Below, piece by piece: positions 1 to 8,187 of a DNA stretch of 64,000 bases. The DNA is from Pseudomonadota bacterium (GTDB taxonomy: Bacteria; Pseudomonadota; Gammaproteobacteria; Burkholderiales; Burkholderiaceae_B): contig JAFACG010000024.1 in the NCBI GenBank assembly GCA_023425645.1, forward strand, positions 38,789-102,788. Reading direction: 5' to 3'. Position numbers and translations under genes: made by a program. Below the pieces are notes generated by a model. That model saw nothing but the letters and a program-made list of their open reading frames with translations, made no database searches and was not told where the DNA came from. Each line of letters starts with the position of its first letter. Position 1 is the first letter of the stretch.

Positions 1-103
1 GCAGGAGCTCGCGCCCCGGTTCGTCCAGCCCGGCGCCGGCCTGCGCCAGCCACTGCGGGCTGAAGGCCGATTCGGCAAGAGGGGGGGATACTGTCTGATT
101 CAT
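1..103 (-). CDS. N-terminal fragment of an unidentified protein, cut by the window edge
   Basis: An ATG at 103 on the minus strand opens a frame that runs off the left end after 34 codons. The peptide begins MNQTVSPPLAESAFSPQWLA and continues with small and acidic residues. There is too little to identify a family. The start faces away from the flavodoxin-like gene at 186, so the 80 bases between them should hold two divergent promoters. The upstream purine stretch (GAAG about 11 bases before the ATG) is only a weak ribosome-binding site. Confidence 0.5.
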   Translation of the reverse strand, partial: MNQTVSPPLAESAFSPQWLAQAGAGLDEPGRELL

Positions 104-185
104 GTCGTTTACTTCGGTATGGCGGCCGTTCCGGCGGCGGCTCTCTATACTATAAGTCGTAGTCTATCACCGCGAGTATTAGCAT

Positions 186-713
186 ATGAGCCTTATGCCT
201 TCGCCCGAGCATCGCCGCCTGCTGATCGTCTGGCATTCGCGCACCGGCGCCTCCCGCCAGCTGGCCGAGCAGGCCGGTGAAGGCGCGCGCCAGGTCCTGG
301 AGGAACTGCAGGAGCGCGAACGCATCCAGGTCCGCCTGCTGGGCTGTGAACAGACTGGCGCCGAAGACCTGCTGCAGGCCCAGGCCTATCTGTTCTGCGC
401 GCCCGAGAACCTGGGCAGCCTGAGCGGGGCCATGAAGGAATTCTTCGACCGACTCTACTATGCGGTGCTCGACCAGCTCAACGGCCGGCCCTACGGCGCC
501 CTGATCAGCGCCGGCAGCGACGGCCGCGGAGCCCTGACCCAGCTGGAGCGCATCTGCACGGGCTGGCGACTGGAGGCGGCCTGGCCCGGCCGCATCTTCA
601 ACTTCCAGGCGCAAACGCCCGAGGCCATTCTCGCCCCCAAGCACCTGAGCACGGAACAGAGGCAGGAGGCGCGGCAAGCCGGCGCCCACCTGGCCGCCCT
701 GCTCTGCCTGTAA
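186..713 (+). CDS. Flavodoxin-like / NAD(P)H-dependent FMN reductase family protein
   Basis: A 175-residue single-domain protein with a flavodoxin fold pattern. A beta strand (LLIVWHS) leads into the loop SRTGAS at residues 18-23, in the position of the FMN phosphate-binding loop. A mid-protein stretch PENLGSLSGAMKEFFDR resembles the second flavin loop of WrbA-like and NAD(P)H oxidoreductase proteins. It is probably a cytoplasmic flavoprotein; the electron donor and acceptor cannot be told. An alternative ATG lies at 195. It converges on pncB, with only three bases between the two stop codons and no hairpin terminator between them, so the two transcripts probably overlap. Confidence 0.7.
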   Translation: MSLMPSPEHRRLLIVWHSRTGASRQLAEQAGEGARQVLEELQERERIQVRLLGCEQTGAEDLLQAQAYLFCAPENLGSLSGAMKEFFDRLYYAVLDQLNGRPYGALISAGSDGRGALTQLERICTGWRLEAAWPGRIFNFQAQTPEAILAPKHLSTEQRQEARQAGAHLAALLCL

Positions 714-716
714 TGA

Positions 717-1892
717 TCAAGCCGGCGGCAGCTGGAAGACCTGGCGCAGATACGCCAGGTAGGCCGGATCGTCGCACATGGTCTTTTCCGGCGCGTCCGA
801 GACCTTGGCCACGGGCTGACCGTTGCAGCGAACCATCTTCATGACGATCTGCAGCGGTTCATGACCCAGGTCATTGGTCAGGTTGGTGCCTATGCCGAAC
901 GACACCTTGCAGCGGCCGGCAAAACGCTGCGCCAGCTCGATGGCCTTGGGGATGGTCAGCCCGTCGGAGAACACCAGCGTCTTGGTGCGCGGATCGGTCC
1001 GGTTGGCGATGTAATGGGCCAGCAGTCGTTCTCCCCAGATGAAGGGGTCGCCCGAATCGTGCCGCGCACCGTCGAACAGTTTGCAGAAGTACATGTCGAA
1101 GTCGCGCAGGAAGGCATCCATGCCGTAGACGTCCGACAGGGCAATGCCCAGGTCGCCCCGGTATTCCTTGGCCCAGACCTCCAGCGCGAAGATCTGCGAA
1201 TCGCGCAGACGCGGCCCCAGGGCCTGGCAGGCCTGCAGGTATTCATGACCCATGGTGCCCAAGGGGGTGACGCCATGCTTCATGGCCAGCCAGACATTGC
1301 TGGTGCCGGCGAAATGCGGCTGCATCTGCTGGATCATGGTGGTGACCACCTCCTCGTGCCACTTCTTGGAGAAGCGGCGGCGCGTGCCGTAGTCGGCCAC
1401 CCGGAAATCGGCCAGAGCCGGATCGTCCACCACCAGGCGCATCTTGGACTGCAGCCGCTCGCGCCCCTCCTCCCAGGGAGGATTGGGGCGTTCGTTGCGG
1501 AAATACACTTCGTTCACGATGGCCAGCACCGGTATCTCGAACAGGATGGTGTGCAGCCAGGGACCCTTGACCAGGATCTCGATCTCGCCGGGCGCGGCGC
1601 CCGCCTCCACGCTGATGCAGCGCTCGGGCAGATGGAACAGTCCCAGAAAGTCGACGAAGTCGCTCTTGATGAAGCGCAGTGAGCCAAGATAGGCCAGCTC
1701 CTCGTCCGAGAAGCGCAGCTGGCACAGGCTGTGGATCTCTGCGCGGATCTCGTCCAGATACTGGCTCAGGTTGATGTTGGGGGTCCGGCATTTGTAGCGG
1801 TACTCCACCTGCGCCGCCGGGAAATGATGCAGCACGACCTGCATCATGGAAAATTTATAAAGGTCCGTATCGAGAAGAGAAGTGATGATCAT
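717..1892 (-). CDS. pncB: Nicotinate phosphoribosyltransferase
   Basis: Joins nicotinate to PRPP to form nicotinate mononucleotide in the Preiss-Handler route to NAD. The protein has the family N-terminus [14 protein letters not shown], the PRPP/base-site motifs [11 protein letters not shown] and [10 protein letters not shown], and a C-terminal [10 protein letters not shown] block. With the start at 1892 it has 391 residues, close to the roughly 400 of bacterial PncB. The frame is open up to 1988, but the extra 32 residues are Arg/Gly-rich and not part of the family. A second possible start is the ATG at 1901. It is a single gene, convergent with the flavodoxin-like gene and divergent from fdxA. 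Confidence 0.93.
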   Translation of the reverse strand: MIITSLLDTDLYKFSMMQVVLHHFPAAQVEYRYKCRTPNINLSQYLDEIRAEIHSLCQLRFSDEELAYLGSLRFIKSDFVDFLGLFHLPERCISVEAGAAPGEIEILVKGPWLHTILFEIPVLAIVNEVYFRNERPNPPWEEGRERLQSKMRLVVDDPALADFRVADYGTRRRFSKKWHEEVVTTMIQQMQPHFAGTSNVWLAMKHGVTPLGTMGHEYLQACQALGPRLRDSQIFALEVWAKEYRGDLGIALSDVYGMDAFLRDFDMYFCKLFDGARHDSGDPFIWGERLLAHYIANRTDPRTKTLVFSDGLTIPKAIELAQRFAGRCKVSFGIGTNLTNDLGHEPLQIVMKMVRCNGQPVAKVSDAPEKTMCDDPAYLAYLRQVFQLPPA

Positions 1893-2141
1893 CGCGGGCA
1901 TACCGGTTTCGTTTGCGCAACCATAGCACGCCCGCCCCGCCTCGCGCACCTGGCGCAAGGGAGGGCCGGCGCGGCGGACTTGCGCCAACTCAATAAGCAG
2001 GAACCCGAATATTCGTTAAAATTGACGGATTGAATCCAGTTTCTGTCGCCCCGCCCTGTGCGCCCGCCCGGCACTCGCGCCCGCCCACAGCCCGCCCCCT
2101 TGGTCCGACAGCCTTACCGATCCCGCAGGAGCTTTACTGAA

Positions 2142-2465
2142 ATGACCCATGTCGTCACCGAAAACTGTATCAAGTGCAAATTCACCGATTGCGTGGATGT
2201 GTGCCCCGTGGACTGTTTTCGTGAAGGCCCGAATTTTCTGGTGATTGATCCGGACGAGTGCATCGATTGCGCCGTCTGTATTCCCGAATGCCCGGCCAAC
2301 GCCATTTTCGCCGAGGAAGACGTTCCACAGGACCAGGTCCAGTTCATCGAGCTGAACGCCGAGCTTTCCCCGGTGTTCACTAGCATCAACCGCTCCAAGA
2401 AACCGCTGGAAGACGCCGACAACTGGAACGGTGTGGAAAACAAACTACAGTATCTGGAACGCTGA
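2142..2465 (+). CDS. fdxA: Seven-iron ferredoxin FdxA
   Basis: A 107-residue cytoplasmic electron carrier. Cysteines at 9, 12, 17 and 21, then 40, 43, 46 and 50, match the Azotobacter-type 7Fe ferredoxin pattern, which has one 3Fe-4S and one 4Fe-4S cluster (known for the family). The C-terminal half, with the acidic stretch and the [16 protein letters not shown] end, is also typical. The ATG at 2142 is preceded by GGAG at 2128-2131, ten bases away, which supports this start over the longer open frame from 2058. The gene is monocistronic in appearance. The redox partner is not visible here. Confidence 0.92.
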   Translation: MTHVVTENCIKCKFTDCVDVCPVDCFREGPNFLVIDPDECIDCAVCIPECPANAIFAEEDVPQDQVQFIELNAELSPVFTSINRSKKPLEDADNWNGVENKLQYLER

Positions 2466-2557
2466 TCCGCGCCCGCGCCCTCTGACCGCCGGCGCCGCGC
2501 CTGCCTTTCTTCCCTGCCGCGCTTGCGTCGGCCGCCGCACTTTTGATACAAGAAACA

Positions 2558-2574
2558 TTGCTGCAACGCAGCAA
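2558..2574. promoter_or_regulatory. Candidate PhaR operator upstream of phaZ
   Basis: The sequence TTGCTGCAACGCAGCAA is a perfect 7-bp inverted repeat (TTGCTGC / GCAGCAA) around AAC. It sits 113 bases before the phaZ start. The polyhydroxyalkanoate-responsive repressor PhaR is known to bind TGC-rich palindromes of the CTGC-N3/4-GCAG type in proteobacteria, and phaZ genes are expected targets. The match and the neighbouring gene fit each other; binding itself is inferred. Confidence 0.6.
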
Positions 2575-2613
2575 CGGGATAATCCCAAGTCAAAAGCGGC
2601 GGCAAAAGCCGTA

Positions 2614-2655
2614 TTGTTTCAAGTAGCAAATAAGCTTATGCATTTATTTGCATAA
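2614..2655 (+). promoter_or_regulatory. Candidate phaZ promoter overlapped by a second inverted repeat
   Basis: TTGTTT (2614-2619) and TATGCA (2637-2642) are 17 bases apart and could be -35 and -10 elements, placing transcription start near 2649. A 7-bp perfect inverted repeat, TTATGCA (2636-2642) and TGCATAA (2649-2655), covers the -10 region and start point, where a repressor would be effective. The rest of the 220-base gap between fdxA and phaZ shows no other feature apart from the PhaR-like site. Confidence 0.35.
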
Positions 2656-2686
2656 GGAATCAGGCAACACCAAGGCGCAACCACCT

Positions 2687-3910
2687 ATGCTCTACGATCT
2701 GCACGAACTCCAGCGCTCCTTCCTGGCGCCGCTGGCAGCCTTCTCGGGCACCAGCTCGCAGCTGTTCTCCCATCCCTACAGCCCGCTGGCCTACACCCCC
2801 GTGTCCCGGCAACTGGCGGCGGCGTACGAGCTCGTGCATCGCCTGGGCAAGGACTACGAAAAACCAGCCTGGGGACTAAGCCAGACGGAGATCCAGGGGC
2901 GCACGGTCGCGGTCGCCGAGCGCGTGCAGATTGCCAAGCCCTTCTGCAACCTGATCCATTTCAGCCGCGACTTTCCTGAAGCCGACCAGGACCCCAAGAT
3001 CCTGCTGGTGGCGCCCCTGTCGGGCCACCACGCCACCTTGCTGCGTGAAACCGTGCGCGCCCTGCTGCCGGAGCACTCGATCTACGTCACCGACTGGGTG
3101 GACGCGCGCATGGTGCCCCAGTCGGCCGGCCCCTTCCATCTGGACGACTACGTGCTGTACATCCAGGAATTCATCCGCGCCCTGGGACCCGACGTGCACG
3201 TGATGTCCGTGTGCCAGCCCACCGTGCCGGTGCTGGCCGCCGTGTCGCTCATGGCCAGCCGCAAGGATCCCAAGATGCCGCGCAGCCTGATCATGATGGG
3301 CGGCCCCATCGACACGCGCCAGTCGCCCACCCAGGTCAACCGCCTGGCCACCACCAAGCCCTATGCCTGGTTCGAGAACAACCTGATCCACCGGGTCCCG
3401 TCCAAATACCCCGGCGCGGGTCGGCGCGTCTACCCCGGATTTCTGCAGCACGCCGGCTTCATCGCCATGAATCCGGATCGGCACATGCATTCTCACTACG
3501 ACTTCTACCAGCACCTGATCAAGGGCGACGAGGACGACGCCGAAGCGCACCGCCGCTTCTACGATGAATACAACGCCGTGCTGGACATGCCCGCCGAGTT
3601 CTACCTGGACACCATACGCGTGGTGTTCCAGGAGCAGCAGCTGCCCAAGGGTCAATGGCATGTGCGCGGCGAACAGGTGCGCCCGCAGGACATCCAGGGC
3701 GTGGCGCTCTTCACCATCGAAGGCGAACTGGACGACATCTCCGGCCTGGGGCAGACGCATGCCGCCCAGGGCTTGTGCTCGGGCATTGCCCCGGAACTCA
3801 AGCAGCAGTTCACGGCGCCGCGTTGCGGCCACTACGGGATTTTCTCGGGAAGCCGCTGGCGCACGCTGATCTGTCCTAAAATCAAGGATTTCATCCGTCA
3901 GCACGCCTGA
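2687..3910 (+). CDS. phaZ: Intracellular polyhydroxybutyrate depolymerase
   Basis: Breaks down stored polyhydroxybutyrate granules in the cytoplasm. The 407-residue protein resembles PhaZ1 of Ralstonia/Cupriavidus. It begins MLYDLHELQRSFLAP, carries the nucleophile motif SVCQPTVP with Cys176, where lipases would have Ser, and ends with GHYGIFSG containing the catalytic His. The ATG at 2687 is chosen because the family starts MLY; AAGG lies 11 bases upstream. An in-frame TTG at 2648 would add 13 residues unlike the family. A strong hairpin terminator follows. No PHA synthase or phasin gene is in the window. Confidence 0.9.
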   Translation: MLYDLHELQRSFLAPLAAFSGTSSQLFSHPYSPLAYTPVSRQLAAAYELVHRLGKDYEKPAWGLSQTEIQGRTVAVAERVQIAKPFCNLIHFSRDFPEADQDPKILLVAPLSGHHATLLRETVRALLPEHSIYVTDWVDARMVPQSAGPFHLDDYVLYIQEFIRALGPDVHVMSVCQPTVPVLAAVSLMASRKDPKMPRSLIMMGGPIDTRQSPTQVNRLATTKPYAWFENNLIHRVPSKYPGAGRRVYPGFLQHAGFIAMNPDRHMHSHYDFYQHLIKGDEDDAEAHRRFYDEYNAVLDMPAEFYLDTIRVVFQEQQLPKGQWHVRGEQVRPQDIQGVALFTIEGELDDISGLGQTHAAQGLCSGIAPELKQQFTAPRCGHYGIFSGSRWRTLICPKIKDFIRQHA

Positions 3911-3931
3911 TTTCGCCCACCGCGCATCTCC

Positions 3932-3955
3932 ACGGGGCCGGTCGGCCCCGTTTTT
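3932..3955 (+). terminator. Rho-independent terminator after phaZ
   Basis: A 9-bp perfect stem ACGGGGCCG / CGGCCCCGT with a 2-base apex, followed by TTTTT, starts 22 bases after the phaZ stop. It ends only seven bases before the rsxB start codon. Confidence 0.85.
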
Positions 3956-3961
3956 GCATTC

Positions 3962-4591
3962 ATGTCCGACTCACTGATGCGGCGCATCGACGCCCTGCTT
4001 CCTCAAACCCAGTGCACGCGCTGCGGCTACGACGCCTGTCTGCCCTACGCCCAGGCCATCGCCCTGGAGGGCGAGGCCATCAACCGCTGCCCGCCCGGCG
4101 GCCAGGAAGGCGTGCGCGCCCTGGCCGCCCTGCTGGGGCGAGAGGAAACGCCCCTGGACCCGGAATGCGGGGAATTCGCCGGCCCGAGCCGCGCCGTCAT
4201 CATCGAGGAACACTGCATAGGCTGCACGCTGTGCATCCAGGCCTGCCCGGTCGATGCCATCGTCGGCGCCAACAAGCTCATGCACACCGTGCTGGCCGAT
4301 CGCTGCACAGGCTGCGAACTGTGCCTGCCGCCCTGTCCGGTGGATTGCATCACCATGGTGCCCACCGATGACTGGACGCCATCGCAGGCCGAGCAGGCCA
4401 GGCGCGATACCGAACAGCGTCGCCTGCGCCTGCTGGCCCGCCACGCCGAGAGCTCGGAGCTGGCAGCGCGCACGCTGGCCAACAAGCCCGTGCTGGCCAA
4501 CGACGCCGACCAGGCCGACAAGCGCCAGGCCTCCATCGCCGCCGCCCTGGCCCGCGCCCGCGCCCGCCGCGCGGGCCAGGGCGGCAACTGA
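3962..4591 (+). CDS. rsxB: RsxB/RnfB-like iron-sulfur protein without a membrane anchor
   Basis: A 209-residue ferredoxin-type protein. An N-terminal cluster motif has Cys18, Cys21, Cys26 and Cys43 (CTRCGYDAC then RCPPGG). Two 4Fe-4S modules follow: [14 protein letters not shown] and [14 protein letters not shown]. The C-terminal 60 residues are Ala/Arg-rich and probably helical. The N-terminal transmembrane helix of E. coli RsxB/RnfB is missing, and no other rnf/rsx subunit gene is nearby, so it probably works as a soluble electron carrier. The next gene is nth, eight bases on; in E. coli nth closes the rsx operon, so the pairing looks like a relic of that arrangement. No ribosome-binding site precedes the ATG. 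Confidence 0.85.
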   Translation: MSDSLMRRIDALLPQTQCTRCGYDACLPYAQAIALEGEAINRCPPGGQEGVRALAALLGREETPLDPECGEFAGPSRAVIIEEHCIGCTLCIQACPVDAIVGANKLMHTVLADRCTGCELCLPPCPVDCITMVPTDDWTPSQAEQARRDTEQRRLRLLARHAESSELAARTLANKPVLANDADQADKRQASIAAALARARARRAGQGGN

Positions 4592-4599
4592 ATCACGCC

Positions 4600-5238
4600 A
4601 TGAACGCCGCCAAACGCCACGAAATCTTCAGCCGCTTCCAGGCCGCCAATCCCAAGCCCACCACGGAGCTGGAATACGACAGCACCTTCCAGCTGCTGAT
4701 CGCCGTCATCCTGTCCGCCCAGGCCACCGACAAATCGGTCAACCTGGCCACGCGCCGCTTCTTCCCGGAGCACGGCACGCCCCAAGGCATCCTGGCCATG
4801 GGCGAGGACGGGTTGCGCGAGGCCATCAAGACCATAGGCCTGTACAAGACCAAGGCCGCCAACGTCATCAAGACCTGCCAGATCCTGCTGGAGCGGCACC
4901 AGGGCCAGGTGCCCTGCGACCGGGCCGCGCTGGAGGCTCTGCCCGGCGTGGGCCGCAAGACGGCCAACGTGGTGCTGAACACCGCCTTCGGCCTGCCCAC
5001 CATCGCCGTGGACACGCACATCTTCCGCGTGGCCAACCGCACCGGCATCGCTCCCGGCAAGAATGTGCTGGAAGTGGAAAAGAAGCTGGAGCGCGTCATT
5101 CCCAAGGAATTCCTGCTGGACGCCCACCACTGGCTCATCCTGCACGGCCGCTACATCTGCGTCGCCCGCACGCCCAAATGCCCCCAATGCGGCATTGCCG
5201 ACCTGTGCGAGTTCAAGCCCAAGACGGTCGCCAAGTAG
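4600..5238 (+). CDS. nth: Endonuclease III
   Basis: DNA glycosylase/AP lyase that removes oxidised pyrimidines in base-excision repair. The 212-residue protein has the helix-hairpin-helix LPGVGRKTANVV with catalytic Lys120, and Asp138 in AVDTHIFRV, at exactly the E. coli positions. The C-terminal 4Fe-4S loop reads C-x6-C-x2-C-x5-C (CVARTPKCPQCGIADLC). It follows rsxB by eight bases and is very likely cotranscribed with it. Confidence 0.95.
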   Translation: MNAAKRHEIFSRFQAANPKPTTELEYDSTFQLLIAVILSAQATDKSVNLATRRFFPEHGTPQGILAMGEDGLREAIKTIGLYKTKAANVIKTCQILLERHQGQVPCDRAALEALPGVGRKTANVVLNTAFGLPTIAVDTHIFRVANRTGIAPGKNVLEVEKKLERVIPKEFLLDAHHWLILHGRYICVARTPKCPQCGIADLCEFKPKTVAK

Positions 5239-5251
5239 ATCGGATCCCGCC

Positions 5252-5274
5252 GGCGGCTCCTTCGGGGAGCCGCC
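5252..5274 (+). terminator. Hairpin after nth, possible terminator
   Basis: GGCGGCTCC and GGAGCCGCC form a 9-bp perfect stem around TTCGG, 14 bases after the nth stop. The following bases TTCCCG are not a proper T-tract, so termination may be inefficient. Confidence 0.5.
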
Positions 5275-5305
5275 TTCCCGTCCGCCACCGGAGTTTCCCT
5301 ATCCT

Positions 5306-5350
5306 ATGACAAACCCGCATGGTTTTTGCCCATGCGGGCTTCCATACTGA
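5306..5350 (+). pseudogene. 14-codon open frame with a CPCGLPY motif, possible relic of a YchJ-like gene
   Basis: An ATG at 5306 with GGAG 12 bases upstream opens a 14-codon frame reading MTNPHGFCPCGLPY before TGA. The CPCG.PY motif recalls the SEC-C zinc motif at the N-terminus of YchJ/UPF0225 proteins. Everything downstream of that motif is missing. A hairpin (CCCGCATGG at 5314-5322 with CCATGCGGG at 5330-5338) lies within it. It could instead be a leader peptide of the following transporter operon, or chance. Confidence 0.25.
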
Positions 5351-5386
5351 AACTCGACGTTAACTCCGCACAAGGGCTGGCAGGCG

Positions 5387-6160
5387 ATGACAGAGTACAT
5401 TCTGCGCACCGAGAACCTGGTGAAGGAATTCCTGGGTTTCGTGGCTGTCGACAAGGTCAATCTACAGGTGAGGCGCGGGGACATACACGCGCTGATCGGT
5501 CCCAATGGAGCAGGCAAGACGACCTGCTTCAACCTGCTCACCAAGTTCATCGCCCCCACCTCCGGCCGGATCTACTTCAACGATACCGAGATCACCCGGG
5601 AGCGGCCGGCACAGATCGCCCGGCGCGGCATCATCCGCTCTTTCCAGATCTCGGCGGTGTTTCCGCAGCTGACCGTGCTGGAGAACGTGCGCATCGGCCT
5701 GCAGCGCCGCACCGGCGCCTCTTTTCAATTCTGGCGCAACGAGCGCTGCCTGGACGGCCTGAACGAGCGCGCCATGGATCTGCTGGAGCAGGTGGACCTG
5801 GCCGGCTTCGCCCAGGACCTGACCGTCAACCTCCCCTATGGGCGCAAGCGCGCCCTGGAGATCGCCACCACGCTGGCCATGGAGCCCGAACTGATGCTGC
5901 TGGACGAGCCTACCCAGGGCATGGGCCACGAGGACGTGGAGCGGATCACCGAGCTGATCCGCAAGGTCAGCGCCGGGCGCAGCATCCTGATGGTCGAACA
6001 CAATATGAACGTGGTCTCCTCCATTGCCGACCGCATCACGGTACTGGCGCGCGGCGCCGTCCTGGCCGAAGGCCCCTACGAGGACGTGTCCCGCAATCCG
6101 GCCGTCATGCAGGCCTATATGGGAACCACCGCAACCGAACTGCAAGGAGCGCATCCATGA
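5387..6160 (+). CDS. livG: Branched-chain-type ABC transporter ATPase, LivG family (system 1)
   Basis: A 257-residue cytoplasmic ATPase of the hydrophobic amino acid uptake (HAAT) class. Walker A is GPNGAGKTT, Walker B ELMLLDEP, and the switch His lies in MVEHNM. The signature region reads NLPYGRKRALEI, where the family usually has a form like LSYGQQR; this weakens the canonical LSGGQ. AAGGG lies ten bases before the ATG. Its last four bases overlap the livF start (ATGA). It is the first gene of the livG-livF-SBP-livH-livM operon. The substrate class is inferred from the family only. Confidence 0.88.
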   Translation: MTEYILRTENLVKEFLGFVAVDKVNLQVRRGDIHALIGPNGAGKTTCFNLLTKFIAPTSGRIYFNDTEITRERPAQIARRGIIRSFQISAVFPQLTVLENVRIGLQRRTGASFQFWRNERCLDGLNERAMDLLEQVDLAGFAQDLTVNLPYGRKRALEIATTLAMEPELMLLDEPTQGMGHEDVERITELIRKVSAGRSILMVEHNMNVVSSIADRITVLARGAVLAEGPYEDVSRNPAVMQAYMGTTATELQGAHP

Positions 6161-6870
6161 GCAAGGCCGCCCTGGAAATCGAGGATCTGCATGCCTGGTA
6201 CGGGGAGTCCCACATCCTGCACGGAGTCAACCTGAGCGTGGCGCAGGGCGAGGTCGTCACGCTGCTGGGGCGCAACGGCGCCGGCCGCACCAGCACGCTG
6301 CGCGCCATCCTCGGCCTGACGGACACGCGCCGCGGCTCCATCCGCATCCAGGGAGCCGAATCCATCCATCTGCCCACCTATCGCGTGGCCCACCTGGGCG
6401 TGGGCTATTGCCCCGAAGAGCGCGGCATATTCGCCGGTCTGACCTGCGAGGAGAACCTGCTGCTGCCGCCGGCCATCGGCTCCACGCCGGGAGGCGGCAT
6501 GTCGCTGGCCGAGATCTACGAAATGTTCCCCAACCTGGAGGAGCGCCGCCACTCTCCGGGCACGCGCCTGTCCGGGGGCGAGCAGCAGATGCTGGCCGTG
6601 GCCCGCATCCTGCGCACCGGCGCCAACCTGCTGCTGCTCGATGAAATCTCCGAAGGCCTGGCCCCGGTCATCGTGCAGGCGCTGGCCCGCATGATCGCCA
6701 CCCTGAAGGCCAAAGGCTACACCATCGTCATGGTGGAGCAGAATTTCCACTTCGCCGCTCCCCTGGCCGACCATTTCTACGTCATGGAGCACGGCCAGGT
6801 GGTCGAGAGCTTCGCGGCCAGCGAGCTCGCCCACAAGCACGAGACACTCAACACCTTGCTCGGGGTCTGA
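6157..6870 (+). CDS. livF: Branched-chain-type ABC transporter ATPase, LivF family, with altered Walker A (system 1)
   Basis: A 237-residue ATPase partner of LivG. The signature LSGGEQQM and Walker B LLLLDE are intact, but Walker A reads GRNGAGRTST, with Arg44 (codon CGC at 6286-6288) in place of the invariant Lys that binds the ATP beta/gamma phosphates. The residue after the Walker B Glu is Ile instead of Pro. I recall similar GRNGAGRT forms in Burkholderiales relatives, so this may be a subfamily trait and not a mutation. It overlaps the end of livG by four bases, which suggests translational coupling. Confidence 0.87.
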   Translation: MSKAALEIEDLHAWYGESHILHGVNLSVAQGEVVTLLGRNGAGRTSTLRAILGLTDTRRGSIRIQGAESIHLPTYRVAHLGVGYCPEERGIFAGLTCEENLLLPPAIGSTPGGGMSLAEIYEMFPNLEERRHSPGTRLSGGEQQMLAVARILRTGANLLLLDEISEGLAPVIVQALARMIATLKAKGYTIVMVEQNFHFAAPLADHFYVMEHGQVVESFAASELAHKHETLNTLLGV

Positions 6871-6925
6871 CCCTTTCCCGCCGGCAAGGCCAGACACGCC
6901 ACTCAACACCACGAGGAGACAGCCC

Positions 6926-8134
6926 ATGAAGCTTGCAACGATCAGCGCCGCCCTGACGACGGCCGGACTACTACTGGCCCAACCGGCAGTTGCGGCCATC
7001 TCCGATGACGTGATCCGCATCGGGTTCATCACGGACATGTCGGGAGTCTATTCCGACATCGACGGCAAGGCCGGCGGCGACGCCATCCGCATGGCCATCG
7101 CCGATGCGGGCGGCGAGATCAACGGCAAGAAGATCGAGCTGCTGGTGGCCGACCACCAGAACAAGGCCGACATCGCGTCCGCCCGGGCCCGCGAATGGTT
7201 CGACAGCCAGAAGCTGGACGTGCTGATCGGCGGCACCAATTCGGCCACCTCGCTGGCCATGGCCGCGGTGGCGGCGGAAAAGAAGAAGCCCTTCATCGCG
7301 GTGGGCGCAGGCTCCTCCAACCTGACCAATTCCCAGTGCACGCCCTACACCGTGCACTACGCCTACGACACCATCGCCCTGGCGCGCGGCACGGGCGCCG
7401 CCGTGGTCAAGGACGGCGGCAAGAGCTGGTATTTCCTGACGGCGGACTACGCCTTCGGCCACTCGCTGGAACGCGACACGGCCGAGGTCGTGAAGAAAGC
7501 CGGCGGCGAGGTCAAGGGCCAGGTGCGCGTGCCTCTGGGCGCCTCGGACTTCTCCTCCTTCCTATTGCAGGCGCAGTCCTCCGGGGCCAAGATCCTGGGC
7601 CTGGCCAATGCCGGCGGCGACTTCATCAACTCGGTCAAGGCCGCCAATGAATTCGGCATCACCGCCACCATGCATCTGGCCGGGCTGCTGGTATTCATCA
7701 ACGACGTGCACGCCCTGGGGCTGGAAGCCACCCAGAACCTGTACCTGACCACCGCCTGGTACTGGGACCAGAGCGACGCTTCTCGAGAATGGGCGCAGCG
7801 CTTCTTCAAGGAGCAGAACCGCATGCCGTCCTTCCTGCAGGCGGGCGATTACTCCAGCGCCGCCTTCTACCTGAAGGGTGTCAAGGAAACCGGCACGGAC
7901 GATGCCGACACCCTTATGAAATGGATGAAGTCCAACCCCATCAAGGACATGTTCACCGACCACGGCGTCGTGCGCGAGGACGGCCGCATGGTGCACGACA
8001 TGTACCTGATGCAGGTGAAAAAGCCCGGCGAATCCAAGCAGCCCTGGGACTACTACAAGCTGGTCGAGACCTTGCCGGGAGACAAGGTCTATGCCTCGCT
8101 GCAAGAATCCACCTGCTCGCTGGTGAAAAAATAA
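6926..8134 (+). CDS. Periplasmic substrate-binding protein of HAAT-type ABC transporter (system 1)
   Basis: A 402-residue type I periplasmic binding protein. Residues 1-23 (MKLATISAAL...AVAA) form a Sec signal peptide. The mature N-terminus IRIGFITDMSG and the GGTNSATSLAM segment match the Leu/Ile/Val-binding family. It captures the substrate and hands it to LivH/LivM. The substrate could be a branched-chain amino acid, an amide or an aromatic acid; sequence reading cannot decide. A strong GAGGAG lies just before the ATG. There is no terminator between it and livH. Confidence 0.86.
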   Translation: MKLATISAALTTAGLLLAQPAVAAISDDVIRIGFITDMSGVYSDIDGKAGGDAIRMAIADAGGEINGKKIELLVADHQNKADIASARAREWFDSQKLDVLIGGTNSATSLAMAAVAAEKKKPFIAVGAGSSNLTNSQCTPYTVHYAYDTIALARGTGAAVVKDGGKSWYFLTADYAFGHSLERDTAEVVKKAGGEVKGQVRVPLGASDFSSFLLQAQSSGAKILGLANAGGDFINSVKAANEFGITATMHLAGLLVFINDVHALGLEATQNLYLTTAWYWDQSDASREWAQRFFKEQNRMPSFLQAGDYSSAAFYLKGVKETGTDDADTLMKWMKSNPIKDMFTDHGVVREDGRMVHDMYLMQVKKPGESKQPWDYYKLVETLPGDKVYASLQESTCSLVKK

Positions 8135-8187
8135 GAACCCGCCGGCCGGCCGCTGCCGCGGCCGGCCCATGCCTGAGGACTGACTAC

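Noticed and set aside
5326..6870. 514-codon frame as a possible LivG-LivF fusion
   Set aside because: Its first 277 codons are the wrong frame through livG. The real livF starts at 6157, and livG has its own intact frame.
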